DNA from: Heliobacterium chlorum
Lineage (GTDB): Bacteria; Bacillota; Desulfitobacteriia; Heliobacteriales; Heliobacteriaceae
DNA length: 64,000 bases
NCBI RefSeq assembly: GCF_014502795.1
Contig: NZ_JACVHF010000001.1
Span: 310,001-374,000, forward strand
Reading direction: 5' to 3'
The stretch's first letter is position 1. The number at the start of each line of letters is the position of its first letter. Both the position numbers and the translations under genes were made by a program. Positions 62,379 to 64,000 of this stretch are shown one piece after another. The notes beneath the pieces were generated by a model, which saw only the letters and a list, made by a program, of their open reading frames with translations, was not told where the DNA came from and did no database searches.

Positions 62379-63356
62379 ATGAGTATCGTCATCGTCGACC
62401 ATCTTGTAAAACGCTATGGAGATTTTGAAGCGGTGAAAGGGATATCCTTTCAAGTGGATAAAGGGGAAGTCTTCGGTTTTTTAGGCCCAAACGGGGCAGG
62501 AAAATCGACAACGATAAAAATCCTATGTACCCTGCTTACGATGACATCGGGAAAGGCGCTGCTGAACGGATTCGACGTGAACAGAGAACCGCTAAAGGTA
62601 CGACAGTCCATCGGGTTGGTCTTTCAAGACTATTCCTTGGACGATCGGTTGACGGCGGAAGAGAATCTTTACTTTCACGGCATGCTCTATAACGTTCCCC
62701 GTGCTTTGCTCAAGGAACGGATGGAACAGGTTTTGGCGATGGTAGAATTGACAGAACGTAGGAAAGACTTAGTTCGCAACTTTTCCGGCGGGATGAAGCG
62801 CCGCCTTGAAATCGCCCGGGGGCTTCTGCATCATCCTCAGGTACTCTTTTTGGACGAACCGACGATCGGGTTAGATCCGCAGACCCGGAATGCCATATGG
62901 GAGCACGTCCTTCGACTGCGCGATGAATTAGGCATTACTGTTTTCATGACAACCCACTACATGGAAGAAGCAGAACACTGTGACCGCATCGCCATCATCG
63001 ACCATGGCGAGATCGTGGCGCTTGATGCCCCGAAGGCGTTAAAGGAAGATATCGGTGGTGACATGGTCACCGTAACGACGACGAATAACCCTCAGTTGGC
63101 CGAGGAAATCCGGCAACGCTATGGGATCCCCGTGATCGAGGACGGAACAGTCCTGCGGATGGAAGTGGAGGACGGAGCATCTTTTGTTCCCCGACTGGCC
63201 GTAGATTTTACCGGTATGATTACCAGCGTATCTGTCCACGAACCGACGCTGGACGATGTCTTCTTAAAAACGACAGGTCGGGCGATCCGGGACGAACTGC
63301 TCGATGAAAAAGAGCGGTTCCGGCAGCGGAGACTGGGTCGGCGGAGGGGGAGATAA
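62379..63356 (+). CDS. ABC exporter ATP-binding protein (DrrA type)
   Basis: This 325-residue protein is the ATPase of an ABC-2 type exporter. It has Walker A GPNGAGKST, the Q loop FQDYSLDD, the signature FSGGMKRRLEIARGL, Walker B LFLDEPTIGLDP and the switch histidine in TTHYMEEAE, with a C-terminal extension typical of the daunorubicin-resistance group. The ATG at 62379 follows GGAAAGG; TTG 62361 is possible. The permease gene follows after two bases. Confidence 0.93.
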   Translation: MSIVIVDHLVKRYGDFEAVKGISFQVDKGEVFGFLGPNGAGKSTTIKILCTLLTMTSGKALLNGFDVNREPLKVRQSIGLVFQDYSLDDRLTAEENLYFHGMLYNVPRALLKERMEQVLAMVELTERRKDLVRNFSGGMKRRLEIARGLLHHPQVLFLDEPTIGLDPQTRNAIWEHVLRLRDELGITVFMTTHYMEEAEHCDRIAIIDHGEIVALDAPKALKEDIGGDMVTVTTTNNPQLAEEIRQRYGIPVIEDGTVLRMEVEDGASFVPRLAVDFTGMITSVSVHEPTLDDVFLKTTGRAIRDELLDEKERFRQRRLGRRRGR

Positions 63357-63358
63357 GC

Positions 63359-64000
63359 ATGCTGGAAAGTGTTCTCAAGACCATCTACGTGATCTGGTAC
63401 CGCGAATTGATTCGCTTTTTCCGGGAAAAAAGCCAGTGGGCCGGTATGATCATGCAGCCCACTTTATATTTGACTTTCGTTGGTACGGGCATCGCTTCGG
63501 CAATGACCTTCCGTCAAGCCCCCGGCGGGGCGCCTGTGAACTACTTGACCTTCATCTACCCAGGCATCATCGGTATGTCGGTGCTGTTTACATCCATGTT
63601 TTCTGGAATTTCGATCATCTGGGATCGGGAATTTGGATTTTTGAAAGAAATTTTAGTGGCACCGGTTCCCCGTTGGGCCATCTCTGTCGGTAAAGCCTTA
63701 GGGATCGGAACGATTGTCTCACTTCAAGGGATGATCCTGCTCATTCTATCGCCATTGGCCGGCTTGTCTCTTACCTTATGGACGGGTTTAAAGGTGTTGC
63801 CGATCTGTGCCCTTGTTGGCTTTGCCATCGGGCTTCTCGGCATTTCCATCGCCGGTCGGATGGAATCGATGCAAGGCTTCCAATTAATCTCCAACTTTCT
63901 GACGATGCCCATGTTCTTTTTGAGCGGCGCCATGTTCCCGTTACACAGTGCCCCTCAGTGGCTGCAAGTGCTCATGGTGATCGACCCGCTCACCTATGGC
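63359..64000 (+). CDS. ABC-2 type permease (DrrB-like), truncated by the window end
   Basis: The ATG at 63359, after GGAGGGGG, opens a frame that runs without a stop to the window edge (214 codons visible). The N-terminus (YVIWYRELIRFFREKSQW) and following helices match DrrB-type permeases, with the conserved WDREFGFLKEILVAPVPR in a cytosolic loop and FLTMPMFFLSGAMFPL near the visible end. It forms the channel half of the exporter with the preceding ATPase. The substrate is unknown. Confidence 0.92.
   Translation, partial: MLESVLKTIYVIWYRELIRFFREKSQWAGMIMQPTLYLTFVGTGIASAMTFRQAPGGAPVNYLTFIYPGIIGMSVLFTSMFSGISIIWDREFGFLKEILVAPVPRWAISVGKALGIGTIVSLQGMILLILSPLAGLSLTLWTGLKVLPICALVGFAIGLLGISIAGRMESMQGFQLISNFLTMPMFFLSGAMFPLHSAPQWLQVLMVIDPLTYG

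Overview
The window reads as chromosome of an anaerobic, spore-forming Gram-positive bacterium of the Clostridia, most likely a heliobacterium or a close relative of moderate G+C content. This rests on three things: T-box and TPP leaders with strong Shine-Dalgarno sites and many TTG/GTG starts; sporulation genes (spoIVA, a small acid-soluble spore protein); and a siroheme-type haem cluster with two NirJ-like radical SAM proteins, an arrangement described for heliobacteria. No photosynthesis gene lies in the window, so the family is an inference. No rRNA, insertion sequence, prophage or CRISPR array was found.

Layout. 0.1-10.5 kb: ten-gene tetrapyrrole cluster (sirC-hemA-hemC-cobA/hemD-ahbC-hemB-ahbD-ahbA-ahbB-hemL) running from glutamyl-tRNA to haem through siroheme. 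10.8-12.4 kb: an EamA-type transporter facing a DedA protein. 12.5-16.3 kb: T-box-controlled acetolactate synthase (ilvB-ilvN) with a type 2 IPP isomerase in the same unit. 16.3-22.5 kb: DUF1614 protein, a SpoIIP-like protein, DUF512 protein, der, plsY, gpsA. 22.5-24.1 kb: a tandem T-box leader and DAHP synthase. 24.4-33.7 kb: spoIVA, a flavoprotein, a dGTPase-like protein, dnaG-sigA, a CAT-anticodon tRNA, trmK, a NIF3-like protein and a phosphoesterase. 33.8-38.3 kb: DUF1405 protein overlapping a convergent TVP38 protein, a small spore-protein gene too short for usual ORF cut-offs, mobA-fdhD-mobB and a polysaccharide deacetylase. 38.4-40 kb: a lactate-permease-like carrier. 40.5-47.2 kb: seven-gene hdrCBA-mvhD-flx operon, probably a flavin-based electron-bifurcating NADH/disulfide reductase. 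47.5-50.6 kb: an isolated, strikingly A+T-rich gene for a 1020-residue Mrr-like nuclease-NACHT NTPase, probably an acquired anti-phage protein. 50.8-57.2 kb: a cNMP-binding/DUF2225 protein, nitroreductase, MBL hydrolase, YjbQ, then a receiver-CheC-hybrid kinase module. 57.3-62.1 kb (minus strand): thiS-thiG-thiH behind a TPP riboswitch, a small holin-like protein and a chemoreceptor. 62.4-64 kb: ABC-2 exporter ATPase and permease, the latter cut by the window end.

The best candidates for something new are the nuclease-NACHT gene, the tandem T-box whose second copy lacks a recognisable Stem I, and two places (37.4 kb and 60.05 kb) where an intrinsic terminator holds the next gene's ribosome binding site in its 3' arm and the U-tract runs straight into a TTG start codon.
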